Source: an uncultured Stenotrophomonas sp.
GTDB lineage: Bacteria; Pseudomonadota; Gammaproteobacteria; Xanthomonadales; Xanthomonadaceae
Assembly (NCBI GenBank): GCA_913775725.1
Contig: CAJYNG010000020.1
Coordinates: 207,113 to 271,112 of the forward strand
Reading direction: 5' to 3'
DNA length: 64,000 nucleotides
The position numbers were made by a program, and so were the translations under genes. The stretch's first letter is position 1. Each line of letters starts with the position of its first letter. Of this stretch, positions 29,229-37,958 are shown piece by piece. Below the pieces are notes generated by a model that ran no database searches, had not been told where the DNA came from, and saw only the letters and a list, made by a program, of their open reading frames with translations.

Positions 29229-29882
29229 ATGGCCAAACCCGCCCACTTCTCGACCAAGGACCGGATCCTCGGCGCGGCCGAGGAGCTGTTCGCACAGCAC
29301 GGCTTCGCCGGCACCTCGCTGCGCCAGGTGACCAGCCAGGCCGACGTCAACATCGCCGCGGTCAACTACCACTTCGGCTCCAAGGAAAACCTGGTGAACG
29401 AGGTGTTCCGCCGCCGCATGGACGAGATGACCGGCGCGCGCCTGGCACAGCTCGAGCGCGCCCGCAGCGAACACCCCGGCGAACTGCGCCCGGTGCTGGC
29501 CGCCTTCGTCGAACCGGCGCTGGCGCTGGCCCAGGACCGCCAGAACGGCGGCGCCTTCGTGCGCGTGATCGCCCGCGCCTACGCCGAGAAGAACGACAAC
29601 CTGCGCAAGTTCCTGTCCGACCACTACGGCCACGTGCTGCGTGCGTTCGGCAAGGCGATTGCCGAATGCGCGCCCGACCTGAGCAAGGAAGAGCTGTACT
29701 GGCGCCTGGATTTCCTGGCCGGCTCGCTCACCTATGCCATGGCCGACTTCGGGCTGATCAAGCGTCCCGCCGGTGTCACCGAAGCGGCGCATCGTGCCCA
29801 TGCCGCCCACGAACTGATCCATTTCGCCGAAGCCGGGTTCCGCGCCGCCGCACGCGCCAGCGCCCTGCCCGCTTCCCTTTGA
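29229..29882 (+). CDS. TetR-family regulator, PsrA-like, of fatty acid degradation
   Basis: 217 residues from ATG 29229. The first 55 form a TetR helix-turn-helix (RILGAAEELFAQHGFAGTSL and SQADVNIAAVNYHFGSKENL). The C-terminal domain is helical and would bind the inducer. It sits 39 bases before the 3-hydroxyacyl-CoA dehydrogenase gene, in the same direction, and its promoter carries a CAAAC-N4-GTTTG palindrome. PsrA-type regulators respond to long-chain fatty acids or acyl-CoA and repress fad genes. The role here is inferred from operator and context, not from ligand residues. Confidence 0.85.
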   Translation: MAKPAHFSTKDRILGAAEELFAQHGFAGTSLRQVTSQADVNIAAVNYHFGSKENLVNEVFRRRMDEMTGARLAQLERARSEHPGELRPVLAAFVEPALALAQDRQNGGAFVRVIARAYAEKNDNLRKFLSDHYGHVLRAFGKAIAECAPDLSKEELYWRLDFLAGSLTYAMADFGLIKRPAGVTEAAHRAHAAHELIHFAEAGFRAAARASALPASL

Positions 29883-29921
29883 TTCCACCCAGTAACTGCT
29901 GACCAACAAAGGCCCTACACC

Positions 29922-32294
29922 ATGTCCAATTCCCTGCTAGTCCGCCGCGCCGCCGTGCTGGGTGCCGGCGTCATGGGTGCCCAGATCGCCGCCCACCTCA
30001 CCAACGCTGGCGTCGACACCGTGCTGTTCGACCTGCCCGCCAAGGAAGGACCGGCCGACGGCATCGTGCTGAAGGCGATCGCCAACCTGGGCAAGCTGAG
30101 CCCGGCGCCGCTGGCCAGCAAGTCGCTGGCCGAAGCCATCACCCCGGCCAACTATGAGTCGGGCCTGGAGCAGCTGAAGGACTGCGACCTGATCATCGAG
30201 GCCATTGCCGAGCGCATGGACTGGAAGCAGGACCTGTACAAGAAGATCGCGCCGTTCGTGGCCGACCACGCGGTGCTGGCCTCCAACACCTCGGGCCTGG
30301 GCATCAACAAGCTGGCCGACGTGCTGCCCGAGCAGCTGCGTCACCGCTTCTGCGGCGTGCACTTCTTCAACCCGCCGCGCTACATGCACCTGGCCGAGCT
30401 GATCCCGGCCACCACCACCGACGCCGCCGTGCTGGAAGGCCTGGAAGAATTCCTGGTCACCACCCTGGGCAAGGGCGTGGTGTACGCCAAGGACACCCCG
30501 AACTTCATCGGCAACCGCATCGGCGTGTTCTCGATCCTGTCCACCATCCACCACACCCAGCAGTTCGGCCTGGGCTTCGATGAAGTGGACGGCCTGACCG
30601 GCCCGCTGGTCGGTCGCCCGAAGTCGGCCACCTACCGCACCTCCGACGTGGTCGGCCTGGACACCATGGCCCACGTCATCAAGACCATGGGCGACACCCT
30701 GCCGAATGACCCGTGGCATGAGTTCTTCAAGTCGCCGAAGTGGCTGGACGCGCTGATTTCCAAGGGCGCACTGGGCCAGAAGACCGGCGCCGGCATCTTC
30801 CGCAAGGTCGGCAAGGACATCGTCGTGCTGGACCTGGAGAAGCAGGACTACCGCCCGGCCGACCGCACCGCCGCACCGGAAGTGGTCGAGATCCTGAAGA
30901 TCAAAAACCCGGCCGAGAAGTTTGCCAAGCTGCGCGAAAGCCAGCACCCGCAGGCGCAGTTCCTGTGGGCGACCTTCCGCGATCTGTTCCACTACAGCGC
31001 CTACCACCTGGCCGACATCGCCGAGACCGCGCGCGACGTCGACCTGGCCATCCGCTGGGGCTACGGCTGGTCGCTGGGCCCGTTCGAAACCTGGCAGGCC
31101 GCCGGCTGGAAGCAGGTCGCGCAGTGGATCGCCGATGACATCGTGGCCGGCAAGAGCATGAGCAACGCCCCGCTGCCGGACTGGGTGTTCGATGGCCGCG
31201 ACGGCGTGCATGCCGCCGAAGGCAGCTACAGCCCGTCGCGCAACGCCAAGCTGCCGCGCTCGTCGCTGCCGGTGTACCAGCGCCAGCGTTTCCCCGATCC
31301 GCTGCTGGGCGAGACGTTCGCGCCGGGCGAGACCGTGTTCGAGAACGACGGCCTGCGCATGTGGCACGACGGTGATGGCATCGCCGTGGTCAGCTTCAAG
31401 ACCAAGATGAACACCGTGTCCGACCAGGTGCTCGATGGCCTGCAGGAATGCGTCAGCCGCGCCGAGAAGGACTTCCAGGGCCTGGTGATCTGGCAGCAGA
31501 AGGAACCCTTCTCCGCCGGTGCCGACCTGGCCGGCGCGCTCGGCCTGCTGCAGGCCGGCAAGGTCGACCAGTTCGAAGAAATGGTTGCCAATTTCCAGCG
31601 CACCAGCCAGCGCATCAAGTACTCGCTGGTGCCGGTGGTTGCCGCCGTGCGCGGCCTTGCGCTGGGTGGTGGCTGCGAGTTCCAGATGCACAGCGCCAAG
31701 ACCGTGGCCTTCCTGGAAAGCTACATCGGCCTGGTCGAGGCCGGCGTCGGCCTGCTGCCGGCCGGTGGCGGCCTGAAGGAACTGGCCGTGCGCGCCTCGC
31801 AGGCCGCGGGCCCGGGCGGTGACGTGTTCGCCGAACTGAAGAAGACCTTCGAGACCGTGGCGATGGCCAAGGTCTCCAACTCGGCGGTCAACGCCAAGGA
31901 ACTGGGCCTGCTGCGCAGCACCGACAAGGTGGTGTTCAACAGCTACGAAGCCCTGCACATCGCCAAGGCCGAAGCACGCGCCCTGGCCGAAGCGGGCTAC
32001 CGTCCGCCGCTGCCGGCACGCCGCATCCAGGTGGCCGGTGACGTGGGTATCGCCACCTTCAAGATGATGCTGGTCAACATGCTGGAAGGCCGCTTCATCA
32101 GCCCGTACGACTACGAGATTGCCGAGCGCATCGCCACCGTGCTGTGCGGCGGCAAGGTCGACCGCGGCACCCTGGTGGACGAAGAGTGGCTGCTGACCCT
32201 GGAGCGCAAGCACTTCGTCGAACTGGCCCAGCAGGAAAAGACCCAGGCCCGCATCGCGCACATGCTGAAGACCGGCAAGCCGCTGCGTAACTGA
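29922..32294 (+). CDS. FadN-type 3-hydroxyacyl-CoA dehydrogenase/enoyl-CoA hydratase
   Basis: 790 residues. The dehydrogenase part comes first: NAD-binding VLGAGVMGAQIAAHL (13-27), the HFFNPPRYM catalytic His region near 147 and a C-terminal 3HCDH domain to about 400. A crotonase fold follows (about 480-690) with FSAGADL and ALGGGCEFQMH, the oxyanion-hole loops. This order is the reverse of E. coli FadB and matches FadN of Bacillus in order and length. It carries out the hydration and dehydrogenation steps of beta-oxidation. The thiolase gene follows after a repeat-filled gap of about 110 bases, and the TetR regulator precedes it. Confidence 0.9.
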   Translation: MSNSLLVRRAAVLGAGVMGAQIAAHLTNAGVDTVLFDLPAKEGPADGIVLKAIANLGKLSPAPLASKSLAEAITPANYESGLEQLKDCDLIIEAIAERMDWKQDLYKKIAPFVADHAVLASNTSGLGINKLADVLPEQLRHRFCGVHFFNPPRYMHLAELIPATTTDAAVLEGLEEFLVTTLGKGVVYAKDTPNFIGNRIGVFSILSTIHHTQQFGLGFDEVDGLTGPLVGRPKSATYRTSDVVGLDTMAHVIKTMGDTLPNDPWHEFFKSPKWLDALISKGALGQKTGAGIFRKVGKDIVVLDLEKQDYRPADRTAAPEVVEILKIKNPAEKFAKLRESQHPQAQFLWATFRDLFHYSAYHLADIAETARDVDLAIRWGYGWSLGPFETWQAAGWKQVAQWIADDIVAGKSMSNAPLPDWVFDGRDGVHAAEGSYSPSRNAKLPRSSLPVYQRQRFPDPLLGETFAPGETVFENDGLRMWHDGDGIAVVSFKTKMNTVSDQVLDGLQECVSRAEKDFQGLVIWQQKEPFSAGADLAGALGLLQAGKVDQFEEMVANFQRTSQRIKYSLVPVVAAVRGLALGGGCEFQMHSAKTVAFLESYIGLVEAGVGLLPAGGGLKELAVRASQAAGPGGDVFAELKKTFETVAMAKVSNSAVNAKELGLLRSTDKVVFNSYEALHIAKAEARALAEAGYRPPLPARRIQVAGDVGIATFKMMLVNMLEGRFISPYDYEIAERIATVLCGGKVDRGTLVDEEWLLTLERKHFVELAQQEKTQARIAHMLKTGKPLRN

Positions 32295-32311
32295 TCGCCA
32301 TCCCTGCTTTT

Positions 32312-32373
32312 GGTGGGTGCCCACCTTGGTGGGCACTCCTCCGCCTCTGGTAGGTGCCCACCTTGGTGGGCAC
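32312..32373. repeat. Two SMAG-like palindromes between the beta-oxidation genes
   Basis: GGTGGGTGCCCACC/TTGGTGGGCAC at 32312-32336 and GGTAGGTGCCCACC/TTGGTGGGCAC at 32349-32373. They lie inside an operon, so the transcript would carry two hairpins between the dehydrogenase and thiolase cistrons. Confidence 0.8.
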
Positions 32374-32403
32374 ACCGGCAAAAAACTTCGAGAGATCACT
32401 GCA

Positions 32404-33612
32404 ATGACCAAGCAAATCCAGGACGCCTACATCGTCGCCGCCACCCGCACCCCGGTTGGCAAGGCGCCCAAGGGCATGTTCCGCAACACCCGCCCCGACG
32501 ACATGCTTGCGCACGTGCTGCGCAGCGTCGTCGCCCAGGCCCCGGGCGTGGACGTCAACCGCATCGATGACGCGATCATCGGCTGCGCCATGCCGGAAGC
32601 CGAGCAGGGCATGAACGTGGCACGCATCGGCGTGCTGCTGGCCGGCCTGCCGAACACCATCGCCGCACAGACCGTGAACCGCTTCTGCTCCTCCGGCCTG
32701 CAGGCCGTGGCGCAGGCCGCCGACGCGATCCGCCTGGGCAACGCCGACCTGATGCTGGCCGGCGGCACCGAATCGATGTCGATGGTGCCGATGATGGGCA
32801 ACAAGATCGCGATGGCCCCGAGCGTGTTCGACAATGACCACGTGGCCATCGCCTACGGCATGGGCATCACCGCCGAGAAGGTGGCCGAAGAGTGGAAGGT
32901 CTCGCGCGAAGACCAGGACGCCTTCGCCCTGGCCTCGCACCAGAAGGCCATGGCGGCCATCCAGAACGGCGACTTCAAGGACGAGATCAGCCCGTACGAC
33001 ATCGTCTCGCACCTGCCGGACCTGGCCGATGGCCAGCGCATCATCACCCGCAACAAGATCGCCGATACCGACGAAGGCCCGCGCCCGGATTCCTCGGCCG
33101 AAGGCCTGGCCAAGCTGCGCCCGGTGTTCCGCAACGGCCAGTTCGGCGGCACCGTCACCGCCGGCAACTCCTCGCAGATGAGCGATGGCGCCGGCGCCGT
33201 GCTGCTGGCATCGGAGCAGGCAATCAAGGACTACGGCCTGACCCCGCTGGCCCGTTTCGTCAGCTTCTCGGTGGCCGGCGTTCGTCCGGAAGTGATGGGC
33301 ATCGGCCCGATCGCCGCGATTCCGAAGGCGCTGAAGCAGGCCGGTCTGACCCAGGACCAGCTGGACTGGATTGAATTGAACGAAGCGTTCGCCGCGCAGT
33401 CGTTGGCAGTGATCCGCGATTGCGGCCTGGACCCGAGCAAGGTCAACCCACTGGGCGGTGCCATTGCCCTGGGCCACCCGCTGGGTGCGACCGGCGCGAT
33501 CCGTACCGCGACCCTGCTGCACGGTCTGCGTCGTCGCCAGCAGAAGTACGGCATGGTGACGATGTGCATCGGCACCGGCATGGGCGCAGCGGGTATTTTC
33601 GAGGCGCTGTAA
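32404..33612 (+). CDS. fadA: Acetyl-CoA C-acyltransferase (3-ketoacyl-CoA thiolase)
   Basis: 402 residues from ATG 32404. It cleaves 3-ketoacyl-CoA with CoA, the last beta-oxidation step. The thiolase residues are visible: nucleophile C95 in NRFCSSGLQ, H358 in IALGHPLGATG and C388 in MCIGTGMGAAG. It partners the FadN-type enzyme encoded just upstream and belongs to the PsrA-like regulon inferred from the operator. It is followed by a long palindrome and a perfect 19-bp stem terminator. Biosynthetic thiolases look alike, but the context favours degradation. Confidence 0.92.
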   Translation: MTKQIQDAYIVAATRTPVGKAPKGMFRNTRPDDMLAHVLRSVVAQAPGVDVNRIDDAIIGCAMPEAEQGMNVARIGVLLAGLPNTIAAQTVNRFCSSGLQAVAQAADAIRLGNADLMLAGGTESMSMVPMMGNKIAMAPSVFDNDHVAIAYGMGITAEKVAEEWKVSREDQDAFALASHQKAMAAIQNGDFKDEISPYDIVSHLPDLADGQRIITRNKIADTDEGPRPDSSAEGLAKLRPVFRNGQFGGTVTAGNSSQMSDGAGAVLLASEQAIKDYGLTPLARFVSFSVAGVRPEVMGIGPIAAIPKALKQAGLTQDQLDWIELNEAFAAQSLAVIRDCGLDPSKVNPLGGAIALGHPLGATGAIRTATLLHGLRRRQQKYGMVTMCIGTGMGAAGIFEAL

Positions 33613-33656
33613 GGTTCAAAGCGTTGCCGACTGATTGTTGGTTGGCTGTGGGGCCC

Positions 33657-33754
33657 GGGTGGGTGAGGCTGCCCGGGACACGCCGTAAACCCGTCCCTGG
33701 GGGCTTGGCAGCGGCATCCATGCCGCTGACAGTCCCGGTCAGCCTCACCCACCC
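33657..33754. repeat. Long-armed palindromic repeat, copy 1
   Basis: 15-bp outer arms GGGTGGGTGAGGCTG / CAGCCTCACCCACCC enclose ACGCCGTAAACCCGTCCCTG and an inner hairpin CAGCGGCATCCATGCCGCTG. The inner core recurs at 33999-34128 (reversed), 58579-58680 and 63142-63243. The 33613-34173 gap holds this copy, a GCCCTTTGC/GCAAAGGGA hairpin at 33819-33839, a terminator and copy 2. Confidence 0.85.
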
Positions 33755-33849
33755 GCGCCACCCAACATTCCGCGCGGCGGAGGGATGAGCAAAGGCAGGG
33801 TCAAAGGCCGGGATCAGAGCCCTTTGCTGCGCAAAGGGACCTGCCCCCA

Positions 33850-33890
33850 ACAAGCAGAAAAGGCAGCCATAGGCTGCCTTTTCTGCTTGT
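33850..33890. terminator. Strong bidirectional terminator between fadA and galU
   Basis: A perfect 19-bp inverted repeat (33850-33868 and 33872-33890) with a 3-base loop ATA; the stem contains AAAAGGCAGCC / GGCTGCCTTTT. It can stop both the rightward fadA transcript and the leftward galU transcript. Confidence 0.85.
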
Positions 33891-33998
33891 GCTTCTGCCT
33901 TTGATTCCGCCCTTCCCGTCCGCGCCGCACGGAAACTGTCGAGAGGGGGCGGATGGCCCTCTTCAAAACCGTTGGCGCCATGGGCCCGAGGCATGCCT

Positions 33999-34128
33999 CG
34001 GGCGGGTTGAGCAGGACGCCCAACCCCGGTCTTGCCGTGTGCGCAGGACAGCGCACACGAGCAAGGCGCCATCGAGCCCCCAGGGATGGGTTTACGGCGT
34101 GTCCTGCAACGGCCCACCCGTCCCGCCC
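33999..34128. repeat. Long-armed palindromic repeat, copy 2 (reverse orientation)
   Basis: GGGCGGGTTGAGCAGGACGC on the left faces GTCCTGCAACGGCCCACCCG on the right with mismatches. On the minus strand it carries the shared core GGACACGCCGTAAACCCATC. An inner hairpin GTGTGCGC...GCGCACAC sits at its centre. Confidence 0.7.
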
Positions 34129-34173
34129 ATCACGTATCAATCAAGGCGCTGCACGGAGCGCTTGATAAAACCT

Positions 34174-35052
34174 TTATTCCGCCAACATCGCCGTCAGCTT
34201 CTCCCGCGCCGGGCCGGCCAGCTTCGGGTTGTCCAGCGCGAAACGGATCGTCGCTTCCACCAGCCCCAGGTGCGTGCCGCAGTCGAAACGGGTGCCCTCG
34301 AAACGGTAGGCATCCACCTCTTCGGTCTTCAGCAGCTGCGCGATCGCGTCGGTCAGCTGGATCTCGCCACCGGCACCGCTGCCGGTCTGCTCCAGCAACT
34401 CGAAGATCTTCGGGCTCAGCACGTAGCGTCCGACCACCGCCAGGTCGCTCGGGGCGTCCTCCGGCTTCGGCTTCTCCACGATCTGCGAAATACGTCCCTT
34501 GCGACCATCGAAGGCCTCGGTCGCGACGATGCCGTAGCTGGCGGTCTTGTCGTGCGGCACATCTTCAACGGCAATGACGCTGGCGCCACTGGCTTCGTTG
34601 AGATCGGCCATCTGCTTCAGCGCACCAGCACCGCGGTTCCAGATGAGGTCATCCGGCAGCAGTACCGCGAACGGCTCATCACCGATCACGGCCTTGGCAC
34701 ACAGCACCGCATGGCCCAGGCCCAGCGCCTCGGCCTGGGTTACGAAAACCGCACGCACGCCATTGGGCAGCACGTGGCGGATCAGCTCCAGCTGTTCCTG
34801 CTTGCCGGCGCGCTCGAGCTTCTGCTCCAGTTCGTAGGCCTTGTCGAAGTAGTCGGCAACCGCATGCTTGTAGCGGTTGGTGATGAACACCAGCGTGTCG
34901 CAGCCCGCTTCGATTGCTTCATCCACAGCGTACTGGATCAGCGGACGATCAATGATCGGCAGCATTTCCTTCGGCACCGTCTTGGTTGCCGGCAAAAAGC
35001 GTGTCCCTAGCCCTGCCACTGGAAAAACTGCCTTGCGAATTCGCTTGCTCAT
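34174..35052 (-). CDS. galU: UTP-glucose-1-phosphate uridylyltransferase
   Basis: 292 residues. It makes UDP-glucose from UTP and glucose-1-phosphate for surface polysaccharides. The nucleotide-binding signature is VFPVAGLGTRFLPATKTVPK at 11-30, with DRPLIQYAVDEA and the substrate loop GGEIQLTDA. Its ATG overlaps the stop of the WbpM-like gene (ATGA), making it the last gene of a surface-polysaccharide run that begins at cmk. It is followed by palindromic repeats and a shared terminator. Confidence 0.97.
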   Translation of the reverse strand: MSKRIRKAVFPVAGLGTRFLPATKTVPKEMLPIIDRPLIQYAVDEAIEAGCDTLVFITNRYKHAVADYFDKAYELEQKLERAGKQEQLELIRHVLPNGVRAVFVTQAEALGLGHAVLCAKAVIGDEPFAVLLPDDLIWNRGAGALKQMADLNEASGASVIAVEDVPHDKTASYGIVATEAFDGRKGRISQIVEKPKPEDAPSDLAVVGRYVLSPKIFELLEQTGSGAGGEIQLTDAIAQLLKTEEVDAYRFEGTRFDCGTHLGLVEATIRFALDNPKLAGPAREKLTAMLAE

Positions 35053-36962
35053 TGGTGCCTGTTGGCCTCACGTGCCGGAAAGGGCACGACTTTAGCGGAT
35101 GAAATGTAAGCATCCTGTTCGATCGGAGAGAACTCCGGCATCGTCGCGAACAGGACTTCCTTGATGGTGTCGGTGTCGTAGCTGCACACCGCTTCGCGCA
35201 GGCGCGGGACGTTGCCCAGCACCAGATCGCGCGAGAACATGCGCACACCGGCCTCGAGGATCTTCGGGTGCGCAGTGGCGCGGTAGTCTTCGTCCGAATA
35301 GAACAGCGTCTCGTGCAACTTCTCGCCCGGACGCAGGCCGGTATAGATGATCGGGATGTCCTTGTACGGCTGCTTGCCCGCCAGGCGGATCATCTGCTCG
35401 GCCAGCAGCCGGATCGGCACCGGCTCGCCCATGTCCAGCGTGTAGATCGCACCGTGCGACGCCGAGGCGGCCGCCTGCAGGATCAGCTGGCAGGCCTCGG
35501 GAATCGTCATGAAGTAGCGGCTGACTTCCGGATCGGTGACCGTCACCGGCCCGCCACGCAGGATCTGTTCGCGGAACAGCGGGACCACGCTGCCGGCCGA
35601 GGCCAGCACATTGCCGAAGCGCACCGTGACGAAACGGGTATGCGTGGACTTCTGGTCCAGGCTCTGGCAGATCATCTCGGCGTAGCGCTTGCTCGCACCC
35701 AGCGCATTGACCGGGTCGACCGCCTTGTCGGTGGAGATGAACACGAAATGTTCGACACGGGCCTCAAGGCAGGCGCGTGCCACGTTCTCGGTCGCCAGGA
35801 TGTTGTTGCGCACGGCTTCGCGCAGCTGCCGCTCAAGCACCGGCACATGCTTGTAGGCCGCGGCATGGAAGGCGGTATCGACCGGATGCAGCGACAGCGC
35901 ATGGCGGATCACCGCCGGGTCACCGCAGTCACCCAGTACCGCTTCGATCTCGACATCGGGGAAACTGCGGCGCAGCTCACCCTCGATGGTCAGCAGCAGC
36001 AGTTCACTCATCTCCAGCAGGATGATGCGGCCGGCGCCATGGCGCGCACACTGGCGGCACAGCTCCGAACCAATCGAACCGCCGGCGCCGGTCACCATCA
36101 CTGTACGCCCGCCCAGCCAGCCTCGGATGAGGCTCCAGTCCGGGGTGATCGGCTTGCGGCCGAGCAGGTCCTCGATCGCCACTTCCTTCAGCTGGCCCGG
36201 CAGCGACTGGCCCTGCAGGATGTCGCTGAGCTTGGGCACGGTCCGGAACGGCACGCCGGTGCTTTCACAGATGGCAACCACCCGTTGCATGCCTGCGGCG
36301 TCCAGCGAGGGCATGGCGATCACCAGCAGCTTGGCGGCGGTCTCGCGGACCACTGCCGGGGCATCATCCAGGCTGCCGAGGATGGGCAGGCCCTGCAGCT
36401 TGGCGCCACGCAGGTGCGGTGCATCATCCAGCAGACCGACCGGCTCGAAGTTGCCGGAACGGCGCAGGTCTCGGACCAGGGTTTCAGCCGCCTGCCCGGC
36501 GCCCAGGATCAATACCCGGCGTGCGCTGGAATCCGACTGCAGTGCCTGATAGTCCTTCCAGGCCCGGTACAGCAGCCGCGGCGCGCCCAGCAGCGCCGAC
36601 AGCGCGAACGGATAGATCACCAGTACCGACATCGGAACGCCATCGAAGCGCTTCCACATCAGTACCAGCACGATGCCGACCAGGCCGATGAAGCTGGCCT
36701 TGAAGATGTTCAGCAGGTCGCTGACGCTGGCGAAACGCCACAGGCCGCGATACAGGCCCACGCGCCAGAACACCAGGCCCTGCAGCAGCAGCACCAGCGT
36801 GGTATCGACATTCCAGAGGGGCAGCGCCGGCGCGTTGGGGAGGATCGAGTACCGCCCCGCGTGGAGCAGCTGCCAGCATGCCCAGACCATGAACAGGTCG
36901 TGGCAGACGATGGCCGAACGCGGCATCAGGCCGAGAATTCTGTCCCGCCAGGGTGAAGCCAT
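35049..36962 (-). CDS. WbpM/PglF-like nucleotide-sugar 4,6-dehydratase, membrane bound
   Basis: 637 residues. The N-terminus has four membrane segments, then a first Rossmann-like region (RRVLILGAGQAAETLVRDL, near 145-165) and a second with GAGGSIGSELCRQ near 288-300 that binds NAD(P). The catalytic TDKAVDP motif gives D412 and K413. Residue 421, nine after that Asp, is Leu (NALGASK); PglF has Met and short dehydratases have Tyr. Such enzymes convert UDP-HexNAc to the 4-keto-6-deoxy sugar used in O-antigen or glycan synthesis. It overlaps galU and follows a glycosyl-1-phosphate transferase gene by three bases, which supports a lipid-linked glycan role. Confidence 0.88.
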   Translation of the reverse strand: MASPWRDRILGLMPRSAIVCHDLFMVWACWQLLHAGRYSILPNAPALPLWNVDTTLVLLLQGLVFWRVGLYRGLWRFASVSDLLNIFKASFIGLVGIVLVLMWKRFDGVPMSVLVIYPFALSALLGAPRLLYRAWKDYQALQSDSSARRVLILGAGQAAETLVRDLRRSGNFEPVGLLDDAPHLRGAKLQGLPILGSLDDAPAVVRETAAKLLVIAMPSLDAAGMQRVVAICESTGVPFRTVPKLSDILQGQSLPGQLKEVAIEDLLGRKPITPDWSLIRGWLGGRTVMVTGAGGSIGSELCRQCARHGAGRIILLEMSELLLLTIEGELRRSFPDVEIEAVLGDCGDPAVIRHALSLHPVDTAFHAAAYKHVPVLERQLREAVRNNILATENVARACLEARVEHFVFISTDKAVDPVNALGASKRYAEMICQSLDQKSTHTRFVTVRFGNVLASAGSVVPLFREQILRGGPVTVTDPEVSRYFMTIPEACQLILQAAASASHGAIYTLDMGEPVPIRLLAEQMIRLAGKQPYKDIPIIYTGLRPGEKLHETLFYSDEDYRATAHPKILEAGVRMFSRDLVLGNVPRLREAVCSYDTDTIKEVLFATMPEFSPIEQDAYISSAKVVPFPAREANRHQ

Positions 36963-36965
36963 AAG

Positions 36966-37955
36966 TCAGGTAGTTCCTTGTCGGTGACGCAATCCATTGC
37001 GCAGGAAGAGCCAGAGGGCGCTCAGCGCAATGAACCACGCGATCGCCACGACAGCCTCCCACCTCGGCTGCAGATTGGAGCAGACATTAAGCACTGTAAT
37101 ACTGAACAGGCCCAAAGCAAAGTACATCCCTGTCACCTGGGCATGACTGGCTCCTGCCTGCACCGCCCGCTGGTAGACATGCTGGGTATGGGGTTCCATC
37201 CAGCGTTGCCCGGAAATGATGCGCGCCAGCAGCGTGAAGCCTGCGTCCACGAGGAACGCCGAGGCCGGCACCAGCAACAGGATCCAGTGGATATCGGTCT
37301 TCAGGCTCGCGATCGCCAGAACGACGGCAACCGCATATCCCAGTGCGCCACTTCCGACATCACCCATGAAGATCCGCGCCCGCGGGAAGTTGAACGGCAG
37401 AAAACCCAGGCAGGCCAGCCCCAGGGCCACGGCCGCAAGCGAATACGGCCAGGGCAGCACCGGCGCCAGACCCAGCGCGACCACGATGGCCTGGCTGGCG
37501 GCAATGCCGTTGATGCCATCCATGAAGTTCCAGATGTTGATCAACGAAGCAGTGAACAGCAGCACCAGCACGGCCAGCAGCCAGCTGCCACCATGCACCT
37601 TGACCAGTGCGGCCAGCAGTGCGGCGGCGATGAAATGCACCATCAGGCGGCGCATGGCCGGCAGCGGTCTGTGGTCGTCCCACCAGCCGATGCCCGCCAC
37701 CAGCACCAGTCCCAGACTGGCAAGCAGCAGGCTCGGCGTTGCTGCGGGCCAGATCCACATCGCCACGCCCGCAGTGACCAGCAGGCTGATGACGATGGCG
37801 ATGCCGCCGCCGCGCGGGGTCGCCACGCTATGGCTGCGACGCTCGCCCGGCTGGTCCATCAACTGCTGGCGCAGCGCATAGCCCCGCGCAGCCCACGTCA
37901 GCGCCGCACTCAGCAGGGCCAGCCCCAGCAGCGCGCCCATCACGAGCCACGGCAT
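36966..37955 (-). CDS. Polyprenyl-phosphate sugar-1-phosphate transferase (WecA/GT4-like)
   Basis: 329 residues with about ten hydrophobic segments. The MraY/WecA family acidic motifs are visible: WWDDHRPLP near 91-99, NIWNFMDGINGIA near 140-152 and FMGDVGSGALGY near 195-206. It would move a HexNAc-1-phosphate from UDP-sugar to undecaprenyl phosphate at the inner membrane, starting O-antigen or a related glycan. It lies between lapB and the WbpM-like gene with gaps of three bases each, so co-translation is likely. The sugar cannot be told from sequence. Confidence 0.88.
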   Translation of the reverse strand: MPWLVMGALLGLALLSAALTWAARGYALRQQLMDQPGERRSHSVATPRGGGIAIVISLLVTAGVAMWIWPAATPSLLLASLGLVLVAGIGWWDDHRPLPAMRRLMVHFIAAALLAALVKVHGGSWLLAVLVLLFTASLINIWNFMDGINGIAASQAIVVALGLAPVLPWPYSLAAVALGLACLGFLPFNFPRARIFMGDVGSGALGYAVAVVLAIASLKTDIHWILLLVPASAFLVDAGFTLLARIISGQRWMEPHTQHVYQRAVQAGASHAQVTGMYFALGLFSITVLNVCSNLQPRWEAVVAIAWFIALSALWLFLRNGLRHRQGTT

Positions 37956-37958
37956 GGA

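Noticed and set aside
29937-32411. 824-codon minus-strand frame opposite the FadN-type gene
   Set aside because: It is antisense to a complete enzyme gene with intact catalytic motifs; the composition is that of a shadow frame.
33613-34173. tRNA or small RNA gene in the gap between fadA and galU
   Set aside because: The secondary structure is explained by two long palindromes and a terminator; no tRNA arms or T-loop consensus were seen.
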